From: Corynespora cassiicola
Taxonomy: Eukaryota; Ascomycota; Dothideomycetes; Pleosporales; Corynesporascaceae
Assembly (NCBI GenBank): GCA_022059125.1
Contig: JAEUWY010000015.1
Span: 868,001-932,000, forward strand
Direction of reading: 5' to 3'
DNA: 64,000 nt
This document shows positions 11,022 through 20,723 of the stretch, piece after piece. A program made the position numbers and the translations under genes. The notes below the pieces were generated by a model, which saw nothing but the letters and a program-made list of their open reading frames with translations, had not been told where the DNA came from and did no database searches. Position 1 is the stretch's first letter. Each line of letters opens with the position of its first letter.

Positions 11022-11125
11022 TCCTCCATGGCGCAATTGGCTAGCGCGTCTGACTGTTACTCACAGCCGTTCGTCGGCTCGAGCAAGCAATCAGGAGGTT
11101 CCTGGTTCGAGCCCAGGTGGGGGAG
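11022..11125 (+). tRNA. trnN-GUU: tRNA-Asn (GTT) with a 30-nt intron
   Basis: The acceptor TCCTCCA (11022-11028) pairs with TGGGGGA (11118-11124); the discriminator is G. The D stem is GCGC/GCGC around AATTGGCTA. The anticodon stem TCTGA pairs with TCAGG (11091-11095). GTT lies at 11056-11058, A37 at 11059, and an intron at 11060-11089 is at the canonical 37/38 site. The T stem CCTGG/CCAGG encloses TTCGAGC, giving a good B box. Confidence 0.9.
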
Positions 11126-11135
11126 CGAGCATTTC

Positions 11136-11142
11136 TTTTTTT
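11136..11142 (+). terminator. RNA polymerase III T-run after tRNA-Asn
   Basis: Seven consecutive Ts begin 11 bases after the tRNA 3' end. Confidence 0.7.
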
Positions 11143-12009
11143 GCCCATCTGCGTACAGTTATAGTGCGGATGGCGGGCTGTCAAATTGGGCTGACGGGTT
11201 AGGCGAGATCAAGTTCATATACGATAGGCTGTTTTTTTTTACACTTGGACATATTCTATCCATAGCAGAGCCACAATTTAATGACACACTTTAGTGAGGT
11301 TCACTCTACTTCGAACTGGTTTTCATCTCAGAAATTCAAGGTTGAGACGTCGCCATATTGGGACTGCAACAAGCGACATAGTGAACAGAAACTGATGCAG
11401 CGCTGGATTGTATGGAATTCTGCCATGACTTACCCCAGTTCTATTATGTTTAGAGCATCCCCAATAGCCATGCTCTCCATGTGCTGCAGCAGCTTCTTCG
11501 ATGAGAGTAGACGAGATCACCAAAAGCAATTTTCAGCCTTGCATTTTTATCGCCAGTCCTCATTGCTGTGCAGCTTTCTCCTTATTGGTCGTGTTTCGGT
11601 ATGCTTAATGTGCTTATCTCAAAGCACCGGTCAACGTAGGTACTGACAGCTCATCAACATATGCATCTCGCATCATTCACCGGAGACGCAAACGTCGAGG
11701 ATCGACATTTGCCTGCATGTCCGATGCATATGTAACAAGCATTGTTCATTAGTGCTGACACCAGTGCCATAGCAAAATCTGAATACCAAGCCTTGTGTAA
11801 CAAGCCTAGACTACAAAAAGCGTGTGGATAAAACTTTGACGAGTGACGAGAGAACGAAATCTGAAAACAAAATCTGGAATCAACCCAACATAAATCTACA
11901 TACATGTGAGCCATGTCTTTTGTCTGCTCATCAAATCATCCAGTTATTTCGCATAGAATCACCTTTTATACCTCTCGTCTTCATTTTGGTCCCTTCTTTA
12001 CTCGTCAAA
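11143..12009. other. intergenic, no gene seen
   Basis: About 870 AT-leaning bases leading into the Clr5/ankyrin gene; short ORFs without coding character. Confidence 0.5.
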
Positions 12010-15000
12010 ATGCCCCGCAAGGCTGGAGGACCATCTCCAGCAGAGTGGGAGCGAAACAAAAGTGAAATAGTATCTTTGGCATCCCAACATAAATGGACTG
12101 TTGTAAGAGATATCATGGAGAGCCGACACGGCTTTGTTGCTAGGTACATATGTCCCATGGAAAAAGATACATCATTGGACTGACTTTCAAAAAGCCCTGA
12201 CCAATACACTGCTCACATGAAGATCTGGAGAGCCAACAAAAACCTCAAAGAGAGCGAATGGAGGGGCGCGATAGATCAATACGATGGACTTGTATCAAGA
12301 CACTATGGGAAGGAGATAAGGATGCTCATACTTGGCAAAGTTGTTGGAGAGACCAAGATAAAGAGATCAAGGGCCAAATGCTGTCGAAGCAACTCCGGTA
12401 TTTCATTCTGAACACAACCGATCTTGATATCGTTCATCCTTTGGCTAAATAATGCTCAGATATTGCTGCTATCGTTCCTCCAGGTGTCACCTTCGAGATC
12501 CTTGGGGAGGATGGCACATGGAATCAATGTTCCAGCGAAGGCAATGTTGATATACATCTACGATCGCCGCCATATATATCACCTTCCCCGGAAGATATGA
12601 ACATATCTTTAGGTCCACCAGACAATCTAATTGCACCTGAAACTCCCTACAATATTGCCGCATTCTACAGCCAAACTGAGGAATACCTTGGAATGACAGC
12701 AAATGCGCCTATCGAAGACATCTTTGGCGCTTCTGCACCAGTTTCTTTCCAAAACTCCGCCCAAGAAACACATATCCCTCCCGACTTTGGTGCCATTGTA
12801 CCTGCCTATCAGGATTCAAGTTTCGGTGTCATCATGAATTCTTGGGCGATCCCATCGATGTGTGAAAATCACTCGTTTCAAGTCCTGGATCTCGGCCTGT
12901 CTAGCATTACATCTCTACAGAATTATGCGGAATGTCTGCAACAACTGCCATTTAAATACATGGAGATGTTTCTCAGAAAAAAAAAAGTGCTTGACGGTCT
13001 TTTGATACATATCCGGTCTCCGCCAGTAGCTCCATATGACGATATGGCCATGACAAGGCCAAGATCCAGAGTGGGCCGAAGAATTGAGACATCCAGGTCC
13101 CCAGCACCGTTTCTTCCGGAAGCCCTGGGTATTCGATCTTCTTCACCACCCAACACAATGTCTGTGGATAATCATCCTATCCATGCAAGAGCAAAATTAC
13201 AATCACTACAAGCTTGGCTTCCTGGTGAAGCGTCTGGAGAGCAACATGGTCAGAATGGTGATCTCATCTCCAACGATGAGATACTCGAGACCAAACTCAT
13301 TCGAATTTTGCTGTTTTCCATGCTCAATGGATTCACTGGACTCGGTGGCATATCTATCTCAGATGTATTTCATGTCCTCGGCAGGTTCGAAAATGTCAGC
13401 ACATTATTCTTCCAGGTGCTCAAGGCCAGTCCGAAATATGTTGCCAAGTCCCTGGCAGAGAGCTTATACAAGATTGCAATTGAAAGCCAAGATAGCAATA
13501 TCGTCAAGAAGCTTCTCTACGACGGGCTTATCCAAGTGGACACTGTTGTTTGCAAGCACGGTGGCCAGAGTCTTACAGCAGTACAAAGAGCTGTTCAACT
13601 ACGAGATATCAAGACTCTGAAGTGTTTGATTGAGTTTTCTGCGGATACAAACCTGGATTTCCGTCCCGGAGCTCAATATTTTGCTGGAGCTATTACTCTC
13701 TTGCTTCGAACTTTGAGACCCGGAGAGCGTATTTCAGCTCTCGTCGAAGAGATCGTTCAGACGCTATTGAAGGCTGGTGCCAAGCTTGAAGCGGATGATC
13801 TATACTTCACGATAAAATCACCTGATGGATTTAAACTGGCCTTCGTTGTCCTTCGCGAATTTTTACCTACACATGGCCCAGAGCTATTCTGGTGGTCGGG
13901 TATTCATCGAAATGGAATACTTTTGAGTATTGCTTCGAATACGGAGGATGAAATAGGCTTTGAAATGATAAGTTTGGTAGTAAAAAGTTGTGAGCAACTT
14001 CACAAAGGAAGCTGTCTTCAAAAAAGTACTGAATCAGTGAAAGAAGCCCTGATTTTAAGTTCTCGAAGAGGTCATTTGAAAAAAGTTCGGGCTCTGTTAC
14101 CCTATTGTAAAGACCTCTACCCTGTAGTTACTGCATCATTCCTCAGCGGCCAAAAAGACATCATCGAATTCATGTTGCCTAGAATTTCGGCTTTCAACAC
14201 CCACAGCACATATGGAGAGGAACCTGTGAAAACTACACCACTTGCGGAAGCTATACGGATACAATCCGATGAATTGATCCGTGTGTGTGAAGATATGGGA
14301 GCACTGGAACAACTTCGATTCGGGGATTGTTTTAAGGTTGCGCTTGTTGCCGCAGCTTCGACAGGCAACGAACGCTATGTCCGCAAGCTTCTTCACCACA
14401 TACCGTCGTGGTGCGATCTCGATACATTTGACAAGGTACTGGCATGCTCAATTGAAAACTCCCACGACAGTCTCTCTTTTGGATTACTCGAAGAAGACAC
14501 TGCGATCATTATATCGGGCTGTACAGGCGACCTCCTCGAGTCCCTACATGCTGCCATTTCAAAACATGATTCCTGGATGGTACGCAAAATTTTGGACCGC
14601 AGAACATTCAATGTATGCACCTCGATGCGATGGAATCCAACTGACCAATTCTCTACTATTGACCAGGCCATAATATGGGGGGATAAATCCATCATTTCAG
14701 ATTTGAATTTTGCGATGCCTGGAAGTACGATATCCGAGAGTTCTTGCTTGATGCAGCATTTAGAGTCAGGAAATGAAGATTTTCTCCAATTCTTGATCGA
14801 CATTCGTATAGCGGATAGTCACACGCTTGACAACCTTCTTCAAAAATCGATCCACACCATTAGCCCTGAAAAAACCATTCTACTGGTTGAGCTAGGTGCA
14901 TGCCCATGGAATGAGAAGACTCTAGCTGAAGCTGCAAAGCATCGGCTAGATATCCTCCGGGCTCTCCTAGAATACATTCCAAAGATACCAAAGTGGGTAC

Positions 15001-15866
15001 CAATTGGGTCTGGCAGGGTTGCCGCCATAAATTCCATTGGAGCTGGCATCCCGGGACTCAATGCACTGGATGCTCTCATCTCAGCTGGTCTCGTAGTGGA
15101 TTACGACATCGTGGGTGGGGAACTGCCAACTCCACTTGGCCTAGCAATAGGCCTGGCCACAGAGTATCAGGGAACTTACCCCGTGATAGAGCGTCTCCTA
15201 AAAACCGGATGCAACCTCAACAACTTTGTTGTTGATTTCGACAAAAGTGGCCTCGACAATGCAACTGCAATGCTAGCGGCAGTCGAGACGCAGAGATTAG
15301 GCCTCGTCAAACTCCTGCATCATCACGGCGCCGAAGTCAACACCGAAGCAAGAAGAGGGCTGAGAAGAACACCATTGCAACTTGCCTCGCAGTTAGGCAA
15401 TCTCGAAATTGTCAAATTCTTGCTTCAGGAAGGCGCAGATGTCAATGCCGCCCCAGCTTTTTGGGGCGGTGGTACAGCAATTCAGCTCGCAGCAATCAGT
15501 GGAAACTGCAACGTTTTGGTTGAGCTTCTGAACCATGGCGCTGATATTCATGCTGCACCATCAAAGGTTCATGGGAGATGGCCTATCGAAGGGGCTGCGG
15601 AACATGGTCGTCTGGACATGATTGCTCTTCTCTTCAAGGTAATGAAGCCCGAACCGGAACATTGCAAGCGAGCGATGAAACTTGCTGAAGGAAATGGGCA
15701 CATGGGATGCAAAGAGTTCATCCAAGAATATCTCGACAAACCCGGAGAAAATTTATGGAGCCCTGAGACGCCGTGGGCGAGTGGTTTGGGAACCGAATAC
15801 ATCAACAATTCTGGGCCTGATTCATGGAGCCCCTCGATGACGTGGCCGAGTGATTTGGGAATTTGA
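12010..15866 (+). CDS. Clr5-domain ankyrin-repeat protein, first exon region disrupted or unusually spliced
   Basis: The start ATG at 12010 gives MPRKAGGPSPAEWERNK, the usual opening of fungal Clr5 proteins. A second Clr5 block (KNLKESEWRGAIDQYD, then KTKIKRSR-like words) follows at 12217-12397. An intron at 12398..12459 joins it in phase to a 3.4-kb exon ending at 15866. Ankyrin repeats are clear near the C-terminus (TPLQLASQLGNLEIVKFLLQ and following) and probable through the middle. Between 12144 and 12230 the first frame hits a stop. A GT..AG intron 12144..12230 keeps phase (1,235 residues) but deletes the expected Tyr/Trp part of the domain; alternatively two compensating one-base shifts occurred. 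Codons are more AT-rich than in neighbours. Clr5 modules may bind DNA; the function of such ankyrin fusions is unknown. Confidence 0.75.
15755..15860 (+). repeat. two 37-bp imperfect copies at the 3' end of the ankyrin gene
   Basis: Copies at 15755-15791 and 15824-15860, 69 bp apart, so a 23-residue period in frame. They encode WSPETPWASGLG and WSPSMTWPSDLG, forming the last residues of the protein. Confidence 0.8.
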
Positions 15867-16508
15867 CATTTCATTCAGGCAGGTTCTTTTCTAACGGCCC
15901 TTTCTCATACTCCTTGCCTTCTTTTTCTGGTAACTGGCGGATAACGATCATCTTTCATTTTCTTAATTTTTTTTGTTCGATATGTTGAACTTCGGGCTGT
16001 ACCAGGATAGCACGTAATGTCCATCTCATCTTATCCATGTAATGAACGTAATTCTCACATCACACTCTCCCCCTTCTGCATCATACTGACTTTTCCCAAT
16101 GGTATATAATTTGCTTTATATCATAACATATCAGAGCATCTGCGACTTATATGTGGCAAAAGACCAAAACGGCCCCAAAGCGGAACCCATCACCTTCGTC
16201 CAGCCATCGAGACGGCCATCTCGACTCTCAAGCCATTATTCCTACCCCACACATTTCATTCAACTACTCCTTCCTACACACTCTTACGCATATATCAATA
16301 ACCAAGACACAAAAAGCTTAACAGCATCCACCCCACCATCACAAATCTCACAAAAAAGCAGTAACACCACCAGAGTGAAGAAGACATGTCATTAGCTATA
16401 AACAAACCCCCGATTCTAATTCATGAATCCCGAAGCCCAACCCAAAGCTCTCCCAAAAACTCCAATGCAATCCAAACCATCAATCTACCAAAATTCTAAC
16501 CTCTAAAC
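15867..16508. other. intergenic between convergent genes, no gene seen
   Basis: About 640 AT-rich bases separating the ankyrin gene and pyruvate decarboxylase, which converge here. It holds both 3' untranslated regions. Confidence 0.5.
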
Positions 16509-18426
16509 CTATGCATTCCGCTTCGCCGCACTCTCAGCCGTACTCTTGAGCGAATTCGGCGCATCATCCCATGGCATAACCAACTCAACAAAGCGCAATT
16601 GCTGCGTCTCGCCACTCGAAAAAGTCTCATCGTGGAACAGCTCATCGACCTGCTTCTTGCTGTCGACGCGATACGTCAGCACCTGGCCCTTCTCAGCGCC
16701 GAACGCGGCGGGCAGGTCCTTGTACTTCCACTCCTGGACGTCGTTGTAGTCGTCCTTCCAGCCGTGGATGAAGCGCTCGATTGTGTATCCGTTGTTGCAG
16801 ATGATGAAGATGATGGGGTTGAGCTTGTTGCGCAGCATGGTGCTGACCTCCTGGGCGGTGAGCTGGAAGGAGCCGTCGCCGGTGAAGAGGATGGTGCGCT
16901 TGATGCCCTTTTCTTTGGCGGCGAGGGCGGCGCCCTGGCAGGCACCTGTGGCGTAGCCGATGCTGCCCCAGAGTACCTGCGAGATGGCCGTCACATCGGC
17001 GGGGAAGCGCGTCTCCCAGATGCCAAAGTTTGCCGTGCCCGTCTCGGTGATGACGATGTCGTTCTTCTGCAGCCACTGGCCGAGCCTGGGCCAGAACCAC
17101 GCCTGCGTGATGGTGGGCTCGGGGGACATGAGCTCCACCTCGGGAATCTCGTTGTTGGGGTTGGGGCCGCGCTCAATGTTGAGCTGGCCGAGCTTCTCCG
17201 TCACCTTCTTGAGGACGCCGTTCATGCGCACACCTGGGTATTCCGAGTAACGGACGCTGACACCGTACGAGTGGAAGTCGATGGTGTTGAGCTGCGAGAT
17301 GCGGTAGGTGAAGCCGGCGGTGTTGAAGTCACTCTTGATGGCGCCGATACTAAGGACAAGATCTGAAGACTCGACTCGCTCGCGGACGCCCTTGTTGCTG
17401 CCATCACCGGCGTAGACTCCGCCATAGTTGGGGAGGGTCTCATCCACGGCGCCCTTGCCCATGGGGGCCACAAAGACGGGAATGCCCGACTTCTTGACAA
17501 AGTCGTGCGTCTCCTCGAGGGCACGATGACGGATGGCGCAGGCATCGACCAAAATGACGGGGTTGCGGGCAGCATGGAGGTACTTGAGCACAACGTCAAC
17601 GACATAGTCTTCGCGTTCGGCCTCATTCGGTGGGTAGTTCAGATCAAGTGGCGTGTTCAGGCGATCGCCCTCGATCTTCTGCTGGACCATGTCGGACGGT
17701 AGCGAGATGTAGACGGGCCGCGACTTGAGCACGCACTCGCGAATCGCATTGTCGATCAGAACGGCGGCCTCGTGCTGATCGTTGAGCATGGACACGGCGC
17801 ACGAGATCTGGCTCGACATGTTGGCGAAGACATTGAAGTCGCCATTGCCGAGGGTGTGGTGCAGGAGCATGCCATCCTTCTGGGCCTTTGTGGTGGGATA
17901 TCCCACGATGTGCACAATGGGGACGTATTCGGAGTAGGCGCCGGCAATGGCGTTTACGGCGGAGAGCTCGCCCACGCCGAAGGTGGTGACGATGGCGGAG
18001 ATTCCCTTGACGCGTGCATAGCCATCGGCGGCGTAGCCTGCAAACAAGTCAGTACGCGGTGGGCCCGCATGTCATTGGCAAAATGGCTCCCGAAGGTTCC
18101 GCGAGGATTTTGGTTGAGGAGGGGTAGCTCGTCCAGGCGCACTGCGGCTTGACATACCTGCATTCAGCTCGTTGCAGTTGCCCACCCACTTCAGGCCGAC
18201 CTTGGGGATGTAGTCGAGAGCGACGAGGTTGTAGTCGCCAGGAAGGCCGTGGATGGAGCGCACGCCGACCTCATGTAGTCGTCGGAACAGATACTAGCTG
18301 CCGATCAGCGAAGGCCGTTGGAGCAGGGATGGTGGGAGTTCGCTGGGAGGGAGCTCCCACGCCACAACTCACCTCTGCAACGTCGACGGGAGCCTTGAGC
18401 TCTTGCGACCGCAAATCTTGGGCCAT
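16509..18426 (-). CDS. pdcA: pyruvate decarboxylase (thiamine diphosphate enzyme)
   Basis: Exons 18426..18373, 18293..18158 and 18037..16509 with introns of 79 and 120 bp; 572 residues, the usual length. The enzyme decarboxylates pyruvate to acetaldehyde in the cytosol, the first step of ethanol fermentation. The second junction falls inside [14 protein letters not shown], which carries the catalytic N-terminal Glu. The His-His pair of this family appears in [11 protein letters not shown]. The cofactor motif [13 protein letters not shown]...ICNNGYTIE is at about residues 445-475. The start [11 protein letters not shown] is supported by the phase-0 first exon and a TATA box about 90 bp upstream. 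Other ThDP decarboxylases, such as the indolepyruvate enzymes, are close relatives, but the pattern favours PDC. Confidence 0.95.
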
Positions 18427-18515
18427 GATGTTTGAGGGGGGTCAATTGGGGGGATTGAGGCAGAGAGAAGCAATGTTGTAGTGCTGTGATTTCCTGCTGC
18501 GGTTGGCAGCGCTTT

Positions 18516-18522
18516 CTTTATA
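18516..18522 (-). promoter_or_regulatory. TATA box of the pyruvate decarboxylase gene
   Basis: TATAAAG on the minus strand, about 90 bp upstream of the ATG. Confidence 0.65.
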
Positions 18523-19360
18523 AGTCGCTGCAATCGATCAAGCATGCAATGACTATGACGCTATGTAAGGCGACTGCAGGGTTACTAAGTTCTGGTACTA
18601 CCATTTTTCCATCACCTCATGGCGTGACTAGACGCTGATGGAAACTGGTCCACGGCCGGGCTGGTGTAGCAGTTGCAAGACTGGCAATGATAGCTGGGCC
18701 CTCTGCGCCCTCTGCGCCCGCACTCGGCCGATCATGGCGATTGTCGCTCACGAGTTGTACGATCTGCGTCGGCAGACCAGCGCCTGAATCCATCCCGGCA
18801 GGCCCGCCCGTCTGAGGGGGCATCCCAGCGCAGGCAGCCCAGGACGTCGTGGATGCGACGCAGGAATTGGAATGGTTCAGGTTGTCAGTAACGTGCCGGC
18901 TGGTGGTTGGCCCGAGATGCTGGGCGGGCTTGTAACGGCCTGGAGCATGATGGTGGTGAGACGCAAAAGACCGACTTAGCGCCACGGGCCGGGCGTCGAG
19001 GTCGGAAGCGAGCGAAAATGGACCGCCAGAGCGATTTAAAAAAAAAAAAAAGAGGACAGGCGAGCGTGTGGTGGCAGGGCCGTTGGAGGGCCTGGCTAGG
19101 GGCGGATGTGCGAGCCGCATCATGGCGTGGGTTGGTCGCGGCTGAGCGTCTGTGCGGCCTGTCAGTGTTGGGACGGGCACGATCAGCTCGCTCACACGCG
19201 TTTATTTCACGAGCCTGCCGACACTAGACGAGACGGCCGCCGGCGACAAAAAGCAGACGGCCGCCGCCGCCAGCAGTGCAGAAGTGCAGCAGCAGCGCAG
19301 CAGCGTGTTGGTACCTGCAGCGCGCGCGCGCCCAGCGGCCTCCAACGCACCCAGCCCGTC

Positions 19361-19402
19361 CAGCGTCCAGCGTCCAGCGTCCAGCGTCCAGCGTCCAGCG
19401 CC
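19361..19402. repeat. 7-bp tandem array CAGCGTC, five perfect copies plus one variant
   Basis: Perfect units from 19361 to 19395, then CAGCGCC at 19396-19402. It lies about 1.35 kb upstream of the kinase start. Confidence 0.9.
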
Positions 19403-19680
19403 CACCACGTCGGACCGAAGCGTCTTCTCGAGCCTTGAGGATGACGACCTCTCCACGACGCGTGCGCCACAGGCCGTCAGCCCCTACACCCCTCGGCCCA
19501 GCTTTTCTCCGCCCGCCAACCGCCATGGACATGGACGAGGAGAGGAGGGTGGTAGGGCGAAGGGTGGGCACACGCGGGCAGAGCTGGAGCTATCACGTTG
19601 GATTTTAGCAGGCCGGGTGACTGCTGCTGCTGCCACACGGTGAAATTGGAGCGTGGAGCTGGTGTCCAAGCAGGCGCAAG

Positions 19681-19710
19681 TAGACGCAGGTAGACGCAGG
19701 TAGACGTGGG
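19681..19710. repeat. 10-bp tandem array TAGACGCAGG, two perfect copies and one variant
   Basis: Units at 19681-19690 and 19691-19700, then TAGACGTGGG at 19701-19710. Confidence 0.85.
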
Positions 19711-20313
19711 CTTCCGACAAATCAAGCCTCAGCACGGCCGGCCCAGAAGCCCTCAATCTCTCGGAGCAGGCAGCGTGAAGGCCAGCGAAGGCCAGCGGCG
19801 GCGGCACCACCTGGGCAGCCCGCCCTTCATTCATTTACCTGCTTCATCGAGCCTGCCCGGTTGCGCGTTGCTCGCTGCTCCTGCCTCCTTGCCCAGTCGC
19901 TCCTGCGCCCTCTCCCACTGCTCCTGCCTGCACTGCACGCTGCACCCGCCCGCTCCTGCCTGCGCCCTCGACCGCGCCTGCGTCCGCCTGCATCGCACCT
20001 GCATCGTTTTGTTGTTTGCACATCTGCCAAGCCCCGTCACCTCCCCCGTCACCTCCCCGTCGCCTCCCCCGTCGAGCCCAAGGCGCCGCCGCCCGCGCTG
20101 CTTTTTCTCCTCCAGGGCTCCCGCTGGCACCGGCACTGGCACCCACGGGCACGCCCTGGCGTACGCGCTGCTGACCGCAGCCTCCCCTCTGTCTCTGTGT
20201 CCTGAAACGGGCAAAAGCCAGCCCAGCTCAGCCCGCCAGCCAGCCCAGCCCCAGACATCCAGCGCCCGTTCGCCCTCCGTCACCCTCCCCTCCGTCACTC
20301 CCCCCAGAGCCTG

Positions 20314-20334
20314 CCCAGAGCCCAGAGCCCAGAG
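20314..20334. repeat. 7-bp tandem array CCCAGAG, three copies
   Basis: Units at 20314-20320, 20321-20327 and 20328-20334, followed by a partial CCCAGC. Confidence 0.85.
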
Positions 20335-20483
20335 CCCAGCGCGTTGACGTCGGCCGCCGCCCTCGGATCCAACTCCGCTGTCCGCGTGCGTGCCTGCCTG
20401 CCCGAGAGCGCCGCGAGTCAGGCAGCGCTGCGCAGCTCAGGAACCCTTCGTCTGCCTCTGCCGCAGTCCTGCCTACCCACCAG

Positions 20484-20518
20484 CCCACGTCCCGCCTCCC
20501 ACGTCCCACGTCCCACGT
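20484..20518. repeat. 7-bp array CCCACGT, four copies with one CCCGCCT interruption
   Basis: CCCACGT at 20484-20490, CCCGCCT at 20491-20497, then CCCACGT at 20498-20504, 20505-20511 and 20512-20518. CACGT cores resemble bHLH/bZIP targets, but the array may be neutral. Confidence 0.8.
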
Positions 20519-20607
20519 CCCGCGACCGACGAGCAACGAGCCACCAGCGACCACGCCTGCTGCTGCCGCTGCTGCCACCGCCGCCGCTGCTGCCGTCGCT
20601 GCCCCGT

Positions 20608-20721
20608 ATGCCCGTGATGCCCACGTCGCCCTCGTTCCAGCCTGAGCTCCGCCGCCCGCTTGCCCTGCCGCGCTCGCGCTGCTGCTGCCGTTGCTGCTGC
20701 CGTTGCTCCTCCCGCCGCTAG
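20608..20721 (+). CDS. upstream ORF just before the kinase start (37 codons)
   Basis: ATG at 20608 opens a 37-residue peptide ending in an Arg/Cys-rich tail. Its TAG ends at 20721, two bases before the kinase ATG (TAG-AC-ATG). If the transcript includes it, termination and reinitiation could set kinase output. No transcript data are available, so the role is inferred from position only. Confidence 0.4.
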   Translation: MPVMPTSPSFQPELRRPLALPRSRCCCRCCCRCSSRR

Positions 20722-20723
20722 AC

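Larger units (their letters stand above)
18523..20723. promoter_or_regulatory. divergent region of the PDC and MAP kinase kinase kinase genes, with a long GC- and C-rich leader
   Basis: About 2.2 kb without a convincing protein gene. The last 1.4 kb before the kinase start is C-rich and densely repetitive (several 7-bp arrays listed separately) and is probably promoter plus long 5' leader. An A-run lies near 19039-19051. Long open frames on both strands here follow from the GC skew and show no protein-like composition. Confidence 0.6.

Noticed and set aside
10531..11294. Short ORFs overlapping the two tRNA genes (peptides containing GIEPRSP or similar)
   Set aside because: These are well-known spurious translations of the tRNA T arm; the loci fold as tRNAs.
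16509..18047. Pyruvate decarboxylase starting at an internal codon near 18047
   Set aside because: That start lies within an intron; two upstream exons restore the conserved N-terminus, including the catalytic Glu.
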